The translations under genes were made by a program, and so were the position numbers. The notes below the pieces were generated by a model. That model was not told the origin of the DNA, did no database searches, and saw only the letters and a list, made by a program, of their open reading frames with translations. Below, piece by piece: positions 50,583-58,773 of a stretch of DNA of 64,000 nucleotides (the stretch's first letter is position 1; each line of letters starts with the position of its first letter). The stretch comes from CAYQTL01 sp964420405. GTDB taxonomy: Bacteria > Acidobacteriota > Thermoanaerobaculia > Thermoanaerobaculales > Sulfomarinibacteraceae. The DNA is taken from assembly GCA_964420405.1 (NCBI GenBank), contig CAYQTL010000015.1, positions 15,454 to 79,453 of the forward strand, in the 5' to 3' direction.

Positions 50583-51325
50583 TACCGCCGGCGCTGGTCG
50601 AGGGTCTCCGCGGCAGCCTGGCGCAGACCAACATCGTCGACCTGATCCAGTTTCTGCACGCCAGCGCCAAGACCGGTGAGCTGACGCTCGTGCGCTTTCC
50701 CGACGAGCGGCAGGGCCGCGTCTACTTCTCGTCGGGCACGCTGCTGCACGTGCTGGTGGGCGACGACGAGGGGATGGACGCCCTGGTCGAGGTGTGCCAC
50801 TGGAGCCAGGGCAGCTTCCGGTTCTCGGACAACGTCCTGTCGCCCAAGGCCACCATCAGCATGCCGCTGCAGCACGCGCTGATGGAGGTCATGAGGATTC
50901 ACGACGAGCAGCGCGCTGCTCGCACGACCCCTGCAAACGGAGCGAACGAAAGGAGCGGAGAGATGGCGCAGACCCGGAGCTCGACCGATGTGCTCGAGGA
51001 CTTCCTGAAGGTCCCGGGCGTGACCTCGGCGGTAGTGGTGGGCCGCGATGGCTTCATGATCGAGGCGGCCGGCGGCAGCGGCGCCGTCGCCCTGGACGAC
51101 CTCGGGGCGTCGCTCGCCCACGCGGTCAACGGCATCGAGGAGATGGGGCAGGAGCTGCAGATCAACACCTTCCAGGACCTGTTCGTCGAGTACGGACGGG
51201 CGGTCATCATGTGCCGCCCGGTCGGCGACGCCGTGATCGCCGTCGTCGCGCCGGATGCGTCCAAGCTCGGCATCATCCGCCACAAGGTCAAGCCCCTCGT
51301 CGACGAGCTGGCGAGCCACTTCTGA
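50561..51325 (+). CDS. DUF4388-roadblock fusion with internal start
   Basis: 254 residues behind AAGGAGAGG. Residues 1-125 are a DUF4388 (PATAN-like) domain: LRGSLAQTNIVDLIQFLHASAKTGELTLV...GRVYFSSGTLLHVLVGDDEGMDALVEV. Residues 135-254 are a roadblock/LC7 domain (LEDFLKVPGVTSAVVVGRDGFMIEAAG). An ATG at residue 135 (nt 50963) is preceded by its own strong GAAAGGAGCGGAGAG, so a stand-alone roadblock product is probably also made. Roadblock proteins usually regulate small GTPases or ATPases; no GTPase gene is in the operon. Confidence 0.9.
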   Translation: MPRAKSVIPPALVEGLRGSLAQTNIVDLIQFLHASAKTGELTLVRFPDERQGRVYFSSGTLLHVLVGDDEGMDALVEVCHWSQGSFRFSDNVLSPKATISMPLQHALMEVMRIHDEQRAARTTPANGANERSGEMAQTRSSTDVLEDFLKVPGVTSAVVVGRDGFMIEAAGGSGAVALDDLGASLAHAVNGIEEMGQELQINTFQDLFVEYGRAVIMCRPVGDAVIAVVAPDASKLGIIRHKVKPLVDELASHF

Positions 51326-51341
51326 TTGAGGAGGTCAGGCG

Positions 51342-51857
51342 ATGGCATTGGAAGTCAACCACACGTTCGACCCCGACACCTACCGGCACTCGATCAACGG
51401 CCACCAGTTCGTCCTGCACTGCCACCACTACATGTCCCTCACCACCAAGATGGCGGAGGACCACGCCGACCTCGGCGCGGTGCGGGCGCTCCGCGAAGCG
51501 TCGGAGGACAGCTTCCGGCCGCTGTTCGACGACTACTTCGCCGCCCACTCGGTGGCGAGCCCGGAGGAGCGGCTCGCGGTGGGTGCCGAGTACTACACCT
51601 TCATGGGTCTCGGCCGGATGGAGGTCGCCGGCACCGACGGCGGCGGCGAGGTCACGCTGAGGAGCTCGCACGTCGACGAGGGCTGGAGGCAGAAGTGGGG
51701 CGACCATGACAAGCCCGTCAACCACGTCACCTGCGGCTTCCTGGCGGCGCTGTTCGGCGCCGCCTTCGGCAAGCCGGCCCGCAGCTACGAGGTGACCGAG
51801 ACGGCGTCCATCGTGATGGGGGCGCCCGCGAGCGTGCTGGCCGTCAAGCCGGCCTGA
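51342..51857 (+). CDS. V4R-like small-molecule-binding domain protein, copy 1
   Basis: 171 residues behind GAGGAGG. No membrane segment. The C-terminal part CGFLAALFGAAFGKPARSYEVTETASIVMGAPASVLAV follows the layout of V4R (4-vinyl reductase/hydrocarbon-binding) domains: a Gly-rich helix, an acidic strand, then a Gly turn before the last strand. The N-terminal part has HCHHYMSLTTKM, a cluster of three His and one Cys that could bind metal. Such domains sense hydrophobic ligands in DmpR/XylR activators. The assignment is tentative. Confidence 0.55.
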   Translation: MALEVNHTFDPDTYRHSINGHQFVLHCHHYMSLTTKMAEDHADLGAVRALREASEDSFRPLFDDYFAAHSVASPEERLAVGAEYYTFMGLGRMEVAGTDGGGEVTLRSSHVDEGWRQKWGDHDKPVNHVTCGFLAALFGAAFGKPARSYEVTETASIVMGAPASVLAVKPA

Positions 51858-51874
51858 GGACGGAGGAGAAGCAC

Positions 51875-52456
51875 ATGACCGTGATGCGTGACCAGGTCGT
51901 CAAGTCGCTGGCGGAGATCGAGGTCAAGCCCGACGAGAACGGGCTCATCCCCGCCTTCAACGTGCTCGTCAACCAGCTCCCGTGCAGCTTCTGGAACACC
52001 GTCGCCGAGAAGATGACGGCGATCGCCCCGCCGGACCGCAAGGACGAGATCGAGGGCGCGCTGGTGAACTGCGCCTACGAGTGCGGCTACCACACCGGCT
52101 ACGGGATCATCACCTCGCCCGAGTTCGAGTCGGTGGTCCAGCCGATGGTCACCGAAGGCGCCAAGGACGTGCTGCGCGGCGCCTACGCCGTCTTCACCGC
52201 CTGGGGCTGGGCCAAGTCGGGCATCGTCCAGGTCAAGGAGGGCGAGTCGATGACCGTGCGGGCGGTCGACTACTACGAGGCCGAGAGCGGCGGCGAGGGA
52301 CCGCGCGCCTACATGATCCGCGGCGTCAGCTCGGCGTTCATGGAGCTCGCGTACGCCGCCCCGTACCCGAACGGCATGAACACCTTCGCCAGCACCCAGA
52401 CGAAGGGCATCGAGGTCGGCGACCAGTTCGGGGAGTTCGTCATCACGAAGAAGTGA
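51875..52456 (+). CDS. V4R-like domain protein, copy 2
   Basis: 193 residues behind GGAGGAGAAGC. It opens as a helical domain (IPAFNVLVNQLPCSFWNTVAEKMTAI, then VNCAYECGYHTGYGI with two Cys and a His). The C-terminal end MIRGVSSAFMELAYAAPYPNGMN...KGIEVGDQFGEFVITKK has the V4R-style end, a Gly turn before the last strand. Its order and spacing resemble the preceding gene product, suggesting a diverged pair that may dimerise. Function unknown. Confidence 0.5.
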   Translation: MTVMRDQVVKSLAEIEVKPDENGLIPAFNVLVNQLPCSFWNTVAEKMTAIAPPDRKDEIEGALVNCAYECGYHTGYGIITSPEFESVVQPMVTEGAKDVLRGAYAVFTAWGWAKSGIVQVKEGESMTVRAVDYYEAESGGEGPRAYMIRGVSSAFMELAYAAPYPNGMNTFASTQTKGIEVGDQFGEFVITKK

Positions 52457-52492
52457 CGTCAGGGGGGACGGAGGGGGCCGGCGGGAGGACCG

Positions 52493-53751
52493 ATGCAGTG
52501 CCACTACCTCAACAACGCGGCGACCTCGTACCCGAAGCCGCCGGAGGTCGGGCGGGCGATGGCGTCCTGGATCGAGCGGCCCCCGGTCGACCCGGGCCGC
52601 GACAGCGGATGCGCCGACGACCCGCTGTCGCGGTGCCGGACCGAGGTCGCGGCGCTGCTGGGGGTGCCGGATCCTGACCGGGTGGTGCTGCTGCCGTCGG
52701 CGACCCACGCCCTCAACCTCGTGCTGGCGGGACTGCTGTCGCGCTCCGGACGGGTGGTCACGTCCTGTCTCGAGCACAACTCGGTTCTCCGCCCTCTCGC
52801 CCACCTCAGCCGCTCCCGCCGGGTCGACGTCGTCGTGCTCGAGCCCGGCGACGACGGCCGGCTCGACCGCGTCCTCGTCGGTCCGGAGATCAACGACTCC
52901 ACGGCCCTGATCGTGCTGTCCCACGCGTGCAACGTGTCCGGCGCGGTGCAGCCGGTGGAGGACATCGCCGGCCTCGCCTGCGAGGCCGGCATCCCTTTTC
53001 TCGTCGACGCCTCCCAGTCGGCGGGAGCGATCCGGTTGTGCTGGCAGGAGCTGCCCGGTCGCGTCTTCGTCGCCTTCGCCGGCCACAAGGGGCTGCTCGG
53101 TCCGCCCGGGGTCGGCGGCCTGGTCGTGCCCGACGACGATCTGCCCCAGCTCGTCGTGGGCGGCACCGGCATCCGCAGCGAGAGCGCGCTGCACCCGCCG
53201 GAGCTGCCGCTCCGCTTCGAGGCCGGCACTCCGAACCTGCCCGGCATCGCCGGCCTCGCGGCGGGGGTCCGCCTGGTCCGGGACCGGGNNNNNNNNNNGT
53301 AGTCGTTGATGAGGTCACCGGCGCCGTAGATGACCGGGACGCCGCGGTGCACGCCACCCGGAAGACCCTGAAGCGGATCCGGGCGGTCATCCGCCTGGTC
53401 CGGGACCGGGGGGTGGAGGCCGAGGGCGCCCACCGCCATCTGCTCGTCACCGTCGCCCGGAGCGAGCTCGGGCGCGTTCCGGGGGTGCGGCTGCTGCCAC
53501 TCCCCGGCGGGGACGGCCGGGCCGGAATCGTGTCGTTCACCGTCGAAGGATGGGACCCGGAGGAGCTCGCGTTCGTCCTGCGGACATCGTTCGGGATCCA
53601 CACGCGGGCCGGGCTGCACTGTGCGCCGCTCGCGCACGCGTTCTACCGCACGGCGCCGGCCGGAACCGTCCGGGCGAGCTTCGGTCGCGACAACGACCAC
53701 CGGGACGTCGAGGCACTCGTCGCGGCGATCCGATCGGTCGGGGGGGCGTGA
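52493..53751 (+). CDS. Class V aminotransferase / cysteine desulfurase-like enzyme, interrupted by assembly error
   Basis: The frame from 52493 runs to a gap at 53289; the matching C-terminal part resumes in another frame at about 53411. Removing 122 nt (53289-53410) gives a continuous 378-residue protein. It belongs to the NifS/SufS-like fold: YLNNAATSYPKP start, PLP Lys in FAGHKGLLGPPGVG, Cys in HTRAGLHCAPLAH at the position of the desulfurase active-site Cys. It fits the uncharacterised TIGR01977-type group. It could mobilise sulfur or act on another amino acid. It is in one operon with the V4R-like genes. Confidence 0.85.
53268..53288. repeat. 21-bp direct repeat copy 1 (assembly junction)
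   Basis: Contains CCGCCTGGTCCGGGACCGGG and ends at the N run. An identical 21-mer is at 53390-53410. Both code for RLVRDR in the respective frames. Confidence 0.9.
53289..53410. other. N gap plus chimeric foreign sequence
   Basis: Ten N (53289-53298) are followed by 91 nt that do not belong to the enzyme. Read on the minus strand, 53299-53355 encodes GVPVIYGAGDLINDY, which looks like a CapA-type protein. Read on the plus strand, the end encodes AVHATRKTLKRIRAVIRLVRDR, which looks like a CHAD domain. The second repeat copy closes the segment. I read it as a scaffolding or assembly artefact. Confidence 0.85.
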
Positions 53752-53754
53752 GCG

Positions 53755-54072
53755 GTGGTCCGGGTGCTCGACGTCCGCACCCTCGACGGCTGCCTGGACT
53801 CGTCCGCCGCCCGCGAGGTGGTGCTCGACCGCGGCGTGACCGAGGAGCTCATGCGGAGCATCGCGGTGGGCGCCAGCCTGCAGTACTTCCCCCACTTCCC
53901 ACGTCCCTACTACCGGATCACGCACCAGGGACGGTGGGTGATCCAGGGAGTCCTCGGCGCGACCACCTTCCGGGTCACGGCCCCGACCGCGGCGCACGTC
54001 GACCTCGACGACGCCCTCCGACGCCTGGTCGAGGCTCGGCCGGAGAGCGTGGCGGAGTCGACCCGTGGCTGA
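53755..54072 (+). CDS. Small operon protein, unknown
   Basis: 105 residues from GTG, 3 nt after the enzyme stop; its own stop overlaps the next gene. It is a short alpha/beta-like chain with an aromatic centre (LQYFPHFPRPYYRITHQGRWVIQGVLG). No membrane helix or metal motif. The tail of 30 residues is charged (LDDALRRLVEARPESVAE). I do not recognise the family. Position in the operon suggests a partner for the roadblock or V4R-like proteins. Confidence 0.6.
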   Translation: MVRVLDVRTLDGCLDSSAAREVVLDRGVTEELMRSIAVGASLQYFPHFPRPYYRITHQGRWVIQGVLGATTFRVTAPTAAHVDLDDALRRLVEARPESVAESTRG

Positions 54073-54952
54073 GCCGGCGTCGCCCGAGATCTCGACGGGG
54101 TTCCGGGCGGAGCTTCTCGCGGCGGTCCGGGAGCCGGGCAGCGGGCGGCTCGAGGCGTACTCGTCGGGCGAGCACGTCGGCACGGTGGTCGTCAGCCGCG
54201 GTCGCATGGTGTGGGCGACGTGCCGGTACCAGCCGGAGGAGCTCGGTGGGTTCCTCAGGCGTCTGGGGCATGTCACCCCCGAGCAGCTGGCCACGGCGAG
54301 CCGGACCTACCAACGGCACGCCGGTCGTCGCAAGCTCGGCGGGATCCTCGAGGAGGCCGGCATCGTGAGCCGGCCGGTGCTGCGGCGCTGCCTGCTGCTG
54401 CACATCCGGATGGCGCTCGCGTGCCTGATGCGCAACGAGGCGCTGGTGGGACGCTGGGAGAACCGCGAGGACGCCGAGCCGGGCGAGATGTCGTTCGCGC
54501 TGCAGGAGGTCTTCCCCGAGCTCGAGCGCGCCTCGCGGCCAGGTGCCGGTGGACAGGAGGACGACGAGATCGCGGCAGCGCTCGAACCCCTCGCGGCGAT
54601 CACCGGCTACCGCTCGTCGGTGGTCACCGACGCGTGGGGGGCGGCGCTGGCGGCCCACGGCAAGGCGGCGGAGGATCCACTCGAGGCGTCGCTGGTTGCG
54701 ACGGCGGCCGCCGGGCTCGCCGAGAGCGGCGCCCACGTGGCCCGGGGTGCCGGCCTCGGGCGGCCCGCGATCCTCCTGGTCGAGGGGGCCGCCGGATCGT
54801 TGGCGGTGCGGTGGCTGGACCTGGACCGGCGGCTACTCGTCGCCCTTCGGCTCGAAGAGGACGGCAGGACCGGGGTCGCGCGGCACCGGTTGGAGACGTG
54901 CGCGGACGTCCTCGCGGGCTTGCTCGCAACACGACCCGACGAACAGGAGTGA
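54065..54952 (+). CDS. DUF4388-like plus roadblock-like two-domain protein
   Basis: 295 residues from GTG. N-terminal half: SGRLEAYSSGEHVGTVVVSRGRMVWATCRYQPEELGGFLRRLGHVTPEQLATA, with the strand-turn layout of DUF4388 and a helical extension. C-terminal half: PLAAITGYRSSVVTDAWGAALAAHG...LVATAAAGLAESG...GRPAILLVEGAAGSLAVRWLDLDRRLLVALRL, which fits a roadblock/LC7 fold. It is a remote paralogue of the 50561 product with a true continuous fusion. It is followed by the ParA/MinD gene after 4 nt. Confidence 0.75.
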   Translation: MAEPASPEISTGFRAELLAAVREPGSGRLEAYSSGEHVGTVVVSRGRMVWATCRYQPEELGGFLRRLGHVTPEQLATASRTYQRHAGRRKLGGILEEAGIVSRPVLRRCLLLHIRMALACLMRNEALVGRWENREDAEPGEMSFALQEVFPELERASRPGAGGQEDDEIAAALEPLAAITGYRSSVVTDAWGAALAAHGKAAEDPLEASLVATAAAGLAESGAHVARGAGLGRPAILLVEGAAGSLAVRWLDLDRRLLVALRLEEDGRTGVARHRLETCADVLAGLLATRPDEQE

Positions 54953-54956
54953 ACCC

Positions 54957-55772
54957 ATGGCCCACGTGATCTCGTTCGCGACCTCGAAGGGCGGCACCGG
55001 CAAGACGACCTGTGCGCTGAACCTGGCGGTCGCGCTCGCCGAGATGGGACGGCGGACCGTCCTCGTCGACCTGGATCCGCAGGGCGCCGTCGGGCTCGCC
55101 CTCGCTCGCGGCGAGGGGGAGTGGCCCGGACTCGCCGACCACCTCCGTGAGGATCAGCCGCTGCGCGACGTGCTCGTGCGGACCAAGGTGCCGACCCTCG
55201 AGCTGCTGCCGCGGGGCAGGCTCGACCCGGTCGACGTCCCGGCCCACGAGGCGCGACTCGCCGAGGTCGAACGGATGAGAGCGCTGGTCGACGAGCTTCG
55301 ACAGGAACGTGACTACGTCGTCCTCGACAACCCTTCGGGGCTGGGAGCGGTGACCCGGAGCGCGCTCGCGGCGAGCGAGTTCGCACTGGTCCCGCTGCAG
55401 GCCGAGCCGCTCGCGCTGCGCTCGTTCGGCCAGGTCATGCGGGTCGTGGACCACATCCAGGGTGGCGTCAACCCTCGGCTCCGGCTCCTGGGGGTCCTGC
55501 CGACGATGGTGGCGCTCTCCGACTCGACGTCGCTGAACGTCATGGGCACCGTCTGGTCCGAGCTGTCCGGCGTCCTCGACACCTGCATCCCCCGGGCGGA
55601 GGTGTTCTCGAGGGCGAGCGAGCTGGGTCTGCCCGTCAGCTTCCTGGCCGGCCGCAACCCGCCAGAGGCGAGACGGTTCGCGCTCCTGGCCGGCGAGGTC
55701 GAGGGGCTGATCGAGGAGCTCACCGGCGAGCGGGGGGAGAGCGATGAAGCGCATCACCGTCAACTCGTCTGA
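54957..55772 (+). CDS. ParA/MinD-family ATPase
   Basis: 271 residues. Deviant Walker A KGGTGKTT at residues 11-18 (MAHVISFATSKGGTGKTT), Walker A' VLVDLDPQG, Walker B YVVLDNPSGLG. No HTH, so closer to MinD/orphan ParA than to plasmid ParA. Such ATPases dimerise with ATP and position cargo on nucleoid or membrane; a partner protein triggers hydrolysis. There is no ParB or centromere nearby. Flanking roadblock-type genes make them candidate partners. Overlaps the next gene by 29 nt. Confidence 0.93.
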   Translation: MAHVISFATSKGGTGKTTCALNLAVALAEMGRRTVLVDLDPQGAVGLALARGEGEWPGLADHLREDQPLRDVLVRTKVPTLELLPRGRLDPVDVPAHEARLAEVERMRALVDELRQERDYVVLDNPSGLGAVTRSALAASEFALVPLQAEPLALRSFGQVMRVVDHIQGGVNPRLRLLGVLPTMVALSDSTSLNVMGTVWSELSGVLDTCIPRAEVFSRASELGLPVSFLAGRNPPEARRFALLAGEVEGLIEELTGERGESDEAHHRQLV

Positions 55773-56319
55773 CCTGGCGGCGGCGCGGCTGCTGTCCCGG
55801 CGGCTCGCCCGACGGGACCCACACGAGGACGAGCTCGCCGGCCACCCGTTCACGGGGCGGGCGCCCGCATCGGACGTGCCTCTCCCGGCGATCGAGGCCG
55901 ACCGTGCGTCGGCCTCGCCGTCGAAGGACGAGGAGATCCGCACCGTCCCCGTCGAGATGGAGTCGTGGGAGGTCCTGCTCGCCTGGTCGGTGGAGCTGTG
56001 CCGTGCCCGGGCGGCGTTCGTGGTCGACCCGCAGGGCTTCGTGATCGCCAGCCGCGGCAACGTCCCGGCGGACGGTTTCGAGGGCATGGGCGCCGAGCTC
56101 TGCTTCCTGATGGAGCAGCTCGACCGTGTCGACCCGGAGGCCGGCAGGCTGCGCAGCCTCGATCTCCACTTCGACGGGCGCAAGGTGATGGGCGTCCGCA
56201 GCGTGACCGCTGGTGGCGACGCGTACGTCGTCGGGTTCGTGGGCTCGCGGGGCCTGTCGGAGGCGGTTCGGGAGGCGGTCTGTCGGCAGGTGGAGTTCTC
56301 GCTCGGGCGGCTCGGCTGA
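55744..56319 (+). CDS. Roadblock-like protein, last gene of the sigma54 operon
   Basis: 191 residues behind GCGGGGGGAGAGCG. After a charged, Pro/Ser-rich 70-residue lead comes an LC7/roadblock-like domain: MESWEVLLAWSVELCRARAAFVVDPQGFVIASRGNVP, ELCFLMEQLDRVDPE and LHFDGRKVMGVRSVTAGGDAYVVGFVG. It is the third roadblock-type protein of the operon and overlaps the ATPase gene. A strong hairpin follows at 56376. Confidence 0.75.
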   Translation: MKRITVNSSDLAAARLLSRRLARRDPHEDELAGHPFTGRAPASDVPLPAIEADRASASPSKDEEIRTVPVEMESWEVLLAWSVELCRARAAFVVDPQGFVIASRGNVPADGFEGMGAELCFLMEQLDRVDPEAGRLRSLDLHFDGRKVMGVRSVTAGGDAYVVGFVGSRGLSEAVREAVCRQVEFSLGRLG

Positions 56320-56375
56320 GCGGCCCGGAGCGAGTTGCAGCGATGGCCGGCCGGTCCATGCTTCACGGTGGGCGA

Positions 56376-56396
56376 CCCGGCCCGGAGCGGGCCGGG
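56376..56396. terminator. Hairpin ending the sigma54 operon
   Basis: CCCGGCCCG-GAG-CGGGCCGGG, a perfect 9-bp stem with a 3-nt loop, 57 nt after the last stop and just before the promoter of the riboswitch transcript. TAGGGGG follows instead of a T-run. Confidence 0.65.
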
Positions 56397-56411
56397 TAGG
56401 GGGTCCGTCCG

Positions 56412-56440
56412 TTGACACCCGCGAGGGCCGGGTATAGCGT
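56412..56440 (+). promoter_or_regulatory. Promoter of the cobalamin-riboswitch transcript
   Basis: TTGACA (56412-56417), 17 nt, TAGCGT (56435-56440); an overlapping TATAGC lies at 15 nt. The leader RNA begins within about 10 nt. Confidence 0.6.
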
Positions 56441-56449
56441 GGAGATCGG

Positions 56450-56655
56450 GAACGGTCGCCGTAGGCGCGTCGAGGGAAGCCGGTGCGAGTCCGGCGCGGC
56501 CCCCGCCACTGTGACCGGGGACGGTCCGCTCTGGGGCCCAGAGCCCAGCCACTGACGGCTGCAGATCCGCGGGGTCGAGCCGCCGGGAAGGCGAGCGGGT
56601 CCGGTTGATCCGGGAGCCAGGAGACCTGCCGTTCCGAGCTGAAACGGGAGGTTTC
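56450..56655 (+). promoter_or_regulatory. Cobalamin riboswitch
   Basis: The leader has the conserved core GGGAAGCCGGTGCGAGTCCGG, then CCCCCGCCACTGTGACCGG, and the B12 box AGCCAGGAGACCTGCC (56615-56630). The expression platform is short: GAAAC-GGGAG-GTTTC (56641-56655) places the ribosome binding site in a hairpin loop just before the ATG at 56658. With adenosylcobalamin bound, translation of the receptor should be off. Confidence 0.95.
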
Positions 56656-56657
56656 GC

Positions 56658-58490
56658 ATGCGGTCCTGGAGCGTCATCGTCCAATCCGTCGTGGTGTGCC
56701 TGGTGATGGTGGCGGCGCCGCGGGCGTCCGCCCAGCAGTCGGTGTTCACCGACCGGATCACCGTCACCGCCACCGGCGCCGAGGAGCCGGTCGACGAGGT
56801 CCCGCTGCCGGTCACGGTGATCGGCCGCGACGAGATCGAGGACACCGGGCAGGAGTCCGTCGCCGAGCTGCTGCGCCGCGTCCCCGGCGTGACGGTCGCC
56901 CGCTCCGGCGGCGACGGCTCGGCGACGTCGCTGTTCACCCGCGGCACCGAGTCCGACCACACCCTCGCCATGTTCGACGGCGTGCGGCTCAACTCGCCCT
57001 ACTTCGCGGGCTTCGACTGGAGCCTGCTGCCGACCGCCGGGATCGCGCGGGTCGAGGTCGCGCGCGGGCCGTTCTCGGCGCTGTGGGGGGCCGACGCCCT
57101 CGGCGGCGTCGTCAACGTGGTGCCGGCGCGGGCGTCCGACGGCCTCTCGGCGTCCCTCCTCGGCGAGGGTGGCTCCGACGGCTGGCAGCGGGTCGAGGGC
57201 GCCGTCGGCTGGGCGGGCGGCGGCATCGACCTCTATGCGTCCGGCTTCGACCGCGAGGGCGAGGGCGAGCTGGCAAACAGCGACTTCGACGCCACCCAGG
57301 TGCTGCTCGACGGCGGCTTCAGCTGGGGCGAGGGCAACCGGGCGGCGATCCTGGTCCAGGACCTGGACTCCGATGTCGGCATCCCGTTCGCGAGCCCCGG
57401 CAGCCTCACCCCGAGCCGCCGCCAGCGCACCGAGCAGCGACTCGTGGCGGTGCCGCTGCGGCTCCGTCCCGCCGCCGGCTGGGACGTGGAGCTGGTGGCG
57501 TCGCAGGTCGAGCGGGACGTCGTCTTCCGCGACCCGGACGACCCGTTCGGGTTCACGTCCGCGGACACCGCCGCCGACACCCTCCAGGGAAGGCTCGCGA
57601 GCCGCCATCGGCTCGGCGACCACCAGCTGACGTGGGGCGGCGAGTGGCGCCAGGACGAGGTCCGCGACGTGACCTCCTACGGCGTCAACCTCGACGGCGA
57701 GAGGGCCGAGGTCCGCAGCCTCTTCGTCCAGGACGTGTGGCACCCGGGGGACGCCGTCCACGTGGTCGCCGGCGTGCGCTGGGACGACGCCGACGAGTGG
57801 GGCTCGGAGGTCTCGCCGCGGCTGTCGGTCGGCTGGCGCGTGGCCGGCGACGTCGAGCTGCGTGCAGGCTACGGCCAGGCGTTCCGTCAGCCCGCCGTCG
57901 GCGAGCTGTACTACCCGTTCTCCGGCAACCCCGGGCTGGAGGCGGAGCGCTCCGACTCGTACGAGACCGGCGTCACCGTCGTCGCCGGATCGTCGCGGCT
58001 CGAGGCCAACCTGTTCGCGAACGAGATCGACAACCTCATCGTCTACGACACCGCGACCTTCGCCTTCGCCAACGTCGCCGAGGCCGACGTCCTCGGCGCC
58101 GAGCTGTCGTGGGAGATGCCGGTCACCGGGAGGCTGCTGTCGATGCTGCAGGCGACCTGGCTCGACACCGAGGACGCCGGCGGCCTCGAGCTGCTGCGAC
58201 GGCCGGAGTGGAGTGGCGCGTGGACGCTGCACGGAGCGCTCACCGAGCGCCTGCGCGGGGCCGTCACGGCGGTGTGGGTCGGATCCCGACCCGACGTGGA
58301 CGCCGTCACCTTCGAGCGCGTCGAGCTCGGCAGCCACCTCACCGGCGACCTGTCGCTGTCGTACGAGGTCCTCGACGGGCTCGACCTGCTGCTGCGGGTC
58401 CGCAACCTGGCCGACGAGCGCTACCAGGAGATCGCCGGCTACCCCGCCCCCGGCCGCCGCGTCACCGGCGGCCTGAGGTGGGGGCTGTAG
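56658..58490 (+). CDS. btuB: BtuB-like TonB-dependent cobalamin receptor
   Basis: 610 residues. Signal peptide (VVVCLVMVAAPRASAQ), TonB-box region DRITVTATGAEE, plug domain (VPLPVTVIGRDEIEDTGQESVAELLRRVPGVTVARSGGDGSATSLFTRGTESDHTLAMFDGVRLN, GGVVNVVPA) and a 22-strand-type barrel. It ends YPAPGRRVTGGLRWGL, close to the end of E. coli BtuB. BtuB moves cobalamin across the outer membrane with TonB energy. The riboswitch in its leader supports this ligand. No BtuF/C/D transporter is adjacent. Confidence 0.95.
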   Translation: MRSWSVIVQSVVVCLVMVAAPRASAQQSVFTDRITVTATGAEEPVDEVPLPVTVIGRDEIEDTGQESVAELLRRVPGVTVARSGGDGSATSLFTRGTESDHTLAMFDGVRLNSPYFAGFDWSLLPTAGIARVEVARGPFSALWGADALGGVVNVVPARASDGLSASLLGEGGSDGWQRVEGAVGWAGGGIDLYASGFDREGEGELANSDFDATQVLLDGGFSWGEGNRAAILVQDLDSDVGIPFASPGSLTPSRRQRTEQRLVAVPLRLRPAAGWDVELVASQVERDVVFRDPDDPFGFTSADTAADTLQGRLASRHRLGDHQLTWGGEWRQDEVRDVTSYGVNLDGERAEVRSLFVQDVWHPGDAVHVVAGVRWDDADEWGSEVSPRLSVGWRVAGDVELRAGYGQAFRQPAVGELYYPFSGNPGLEAERSDSYETGVTVVAGSSRLEANLFANEIDNLIVYDTATFAFANVAEADVLGAELSWEMPVTGRLLSMLQATWLDTEDAGGLELLRRPEWSGAWTLHGALTERLRGAVTAVWVGSRPDVDAVTFERVELGSHLTGDLSLSYEVLDGLDLLLRVRNLADERYQEIAGYPAPGRRVTGGLRWGL

Positions 58491-58499
58491 GACGACGTT

Positions 58500-58740
58500 T
58501 CCCCCGTCCGTGTCCGTGCCCGCGTCCGGTGCAGCGGCAGGGACAGCGTCAGCGGCGGCGGGGACGGCGTCGGTTGGCAGCGGCAGGGACGGCGTCAGCG
58601 TGCAGTCCGAGGTCGCGGCGGCGTGCGGGCGCATGTCGGGACGGGGCGGCGCACGCCACGCGGTCGGTGCCCCTGTGCCGCCGGGCATCGACGAGGGACC
58701 TTCTCGTCGGGATCGGGATCGGGATCGGAGGGGGCGACCA
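58500..58740. repeat. Intergenic repeat block (several copies)
   Basis: CCGTCCGTGTCCGTGCCCGCG then GCAGCGGCAGGGACAGCGTC (reverse-complement core), a second GGCAGCGGCAGGGACGGCGT, then TTCTCGTCGGGATCGGGATC. Nothing codes in 58491-58773. Confidence 0.75.
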
Positions 58741-58773
58741 CGGTGCGGAGGCGTGGGCTCGGCCGGTGGATGC

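Noticed and set aside
53299..53410. Fragments of CapA-like and CHAD-domain genes
   Set aside because: Bounded by an N run and a 21-bp repeat in the middle of another gene; best explained as an assembly chimera, not genes in this locus.
50028..56319. MglA-MglB gliding or polarity module
   Set aside because: Roadblock proteins are present but there is no MglA-type small GTPase in the operon or nearby.
54957..56319. Plasmid or chromosome partition locus
   Set aside because: The ParA-type ATPase has no HTH, and there is no ParB gene or array of centromere repeats.
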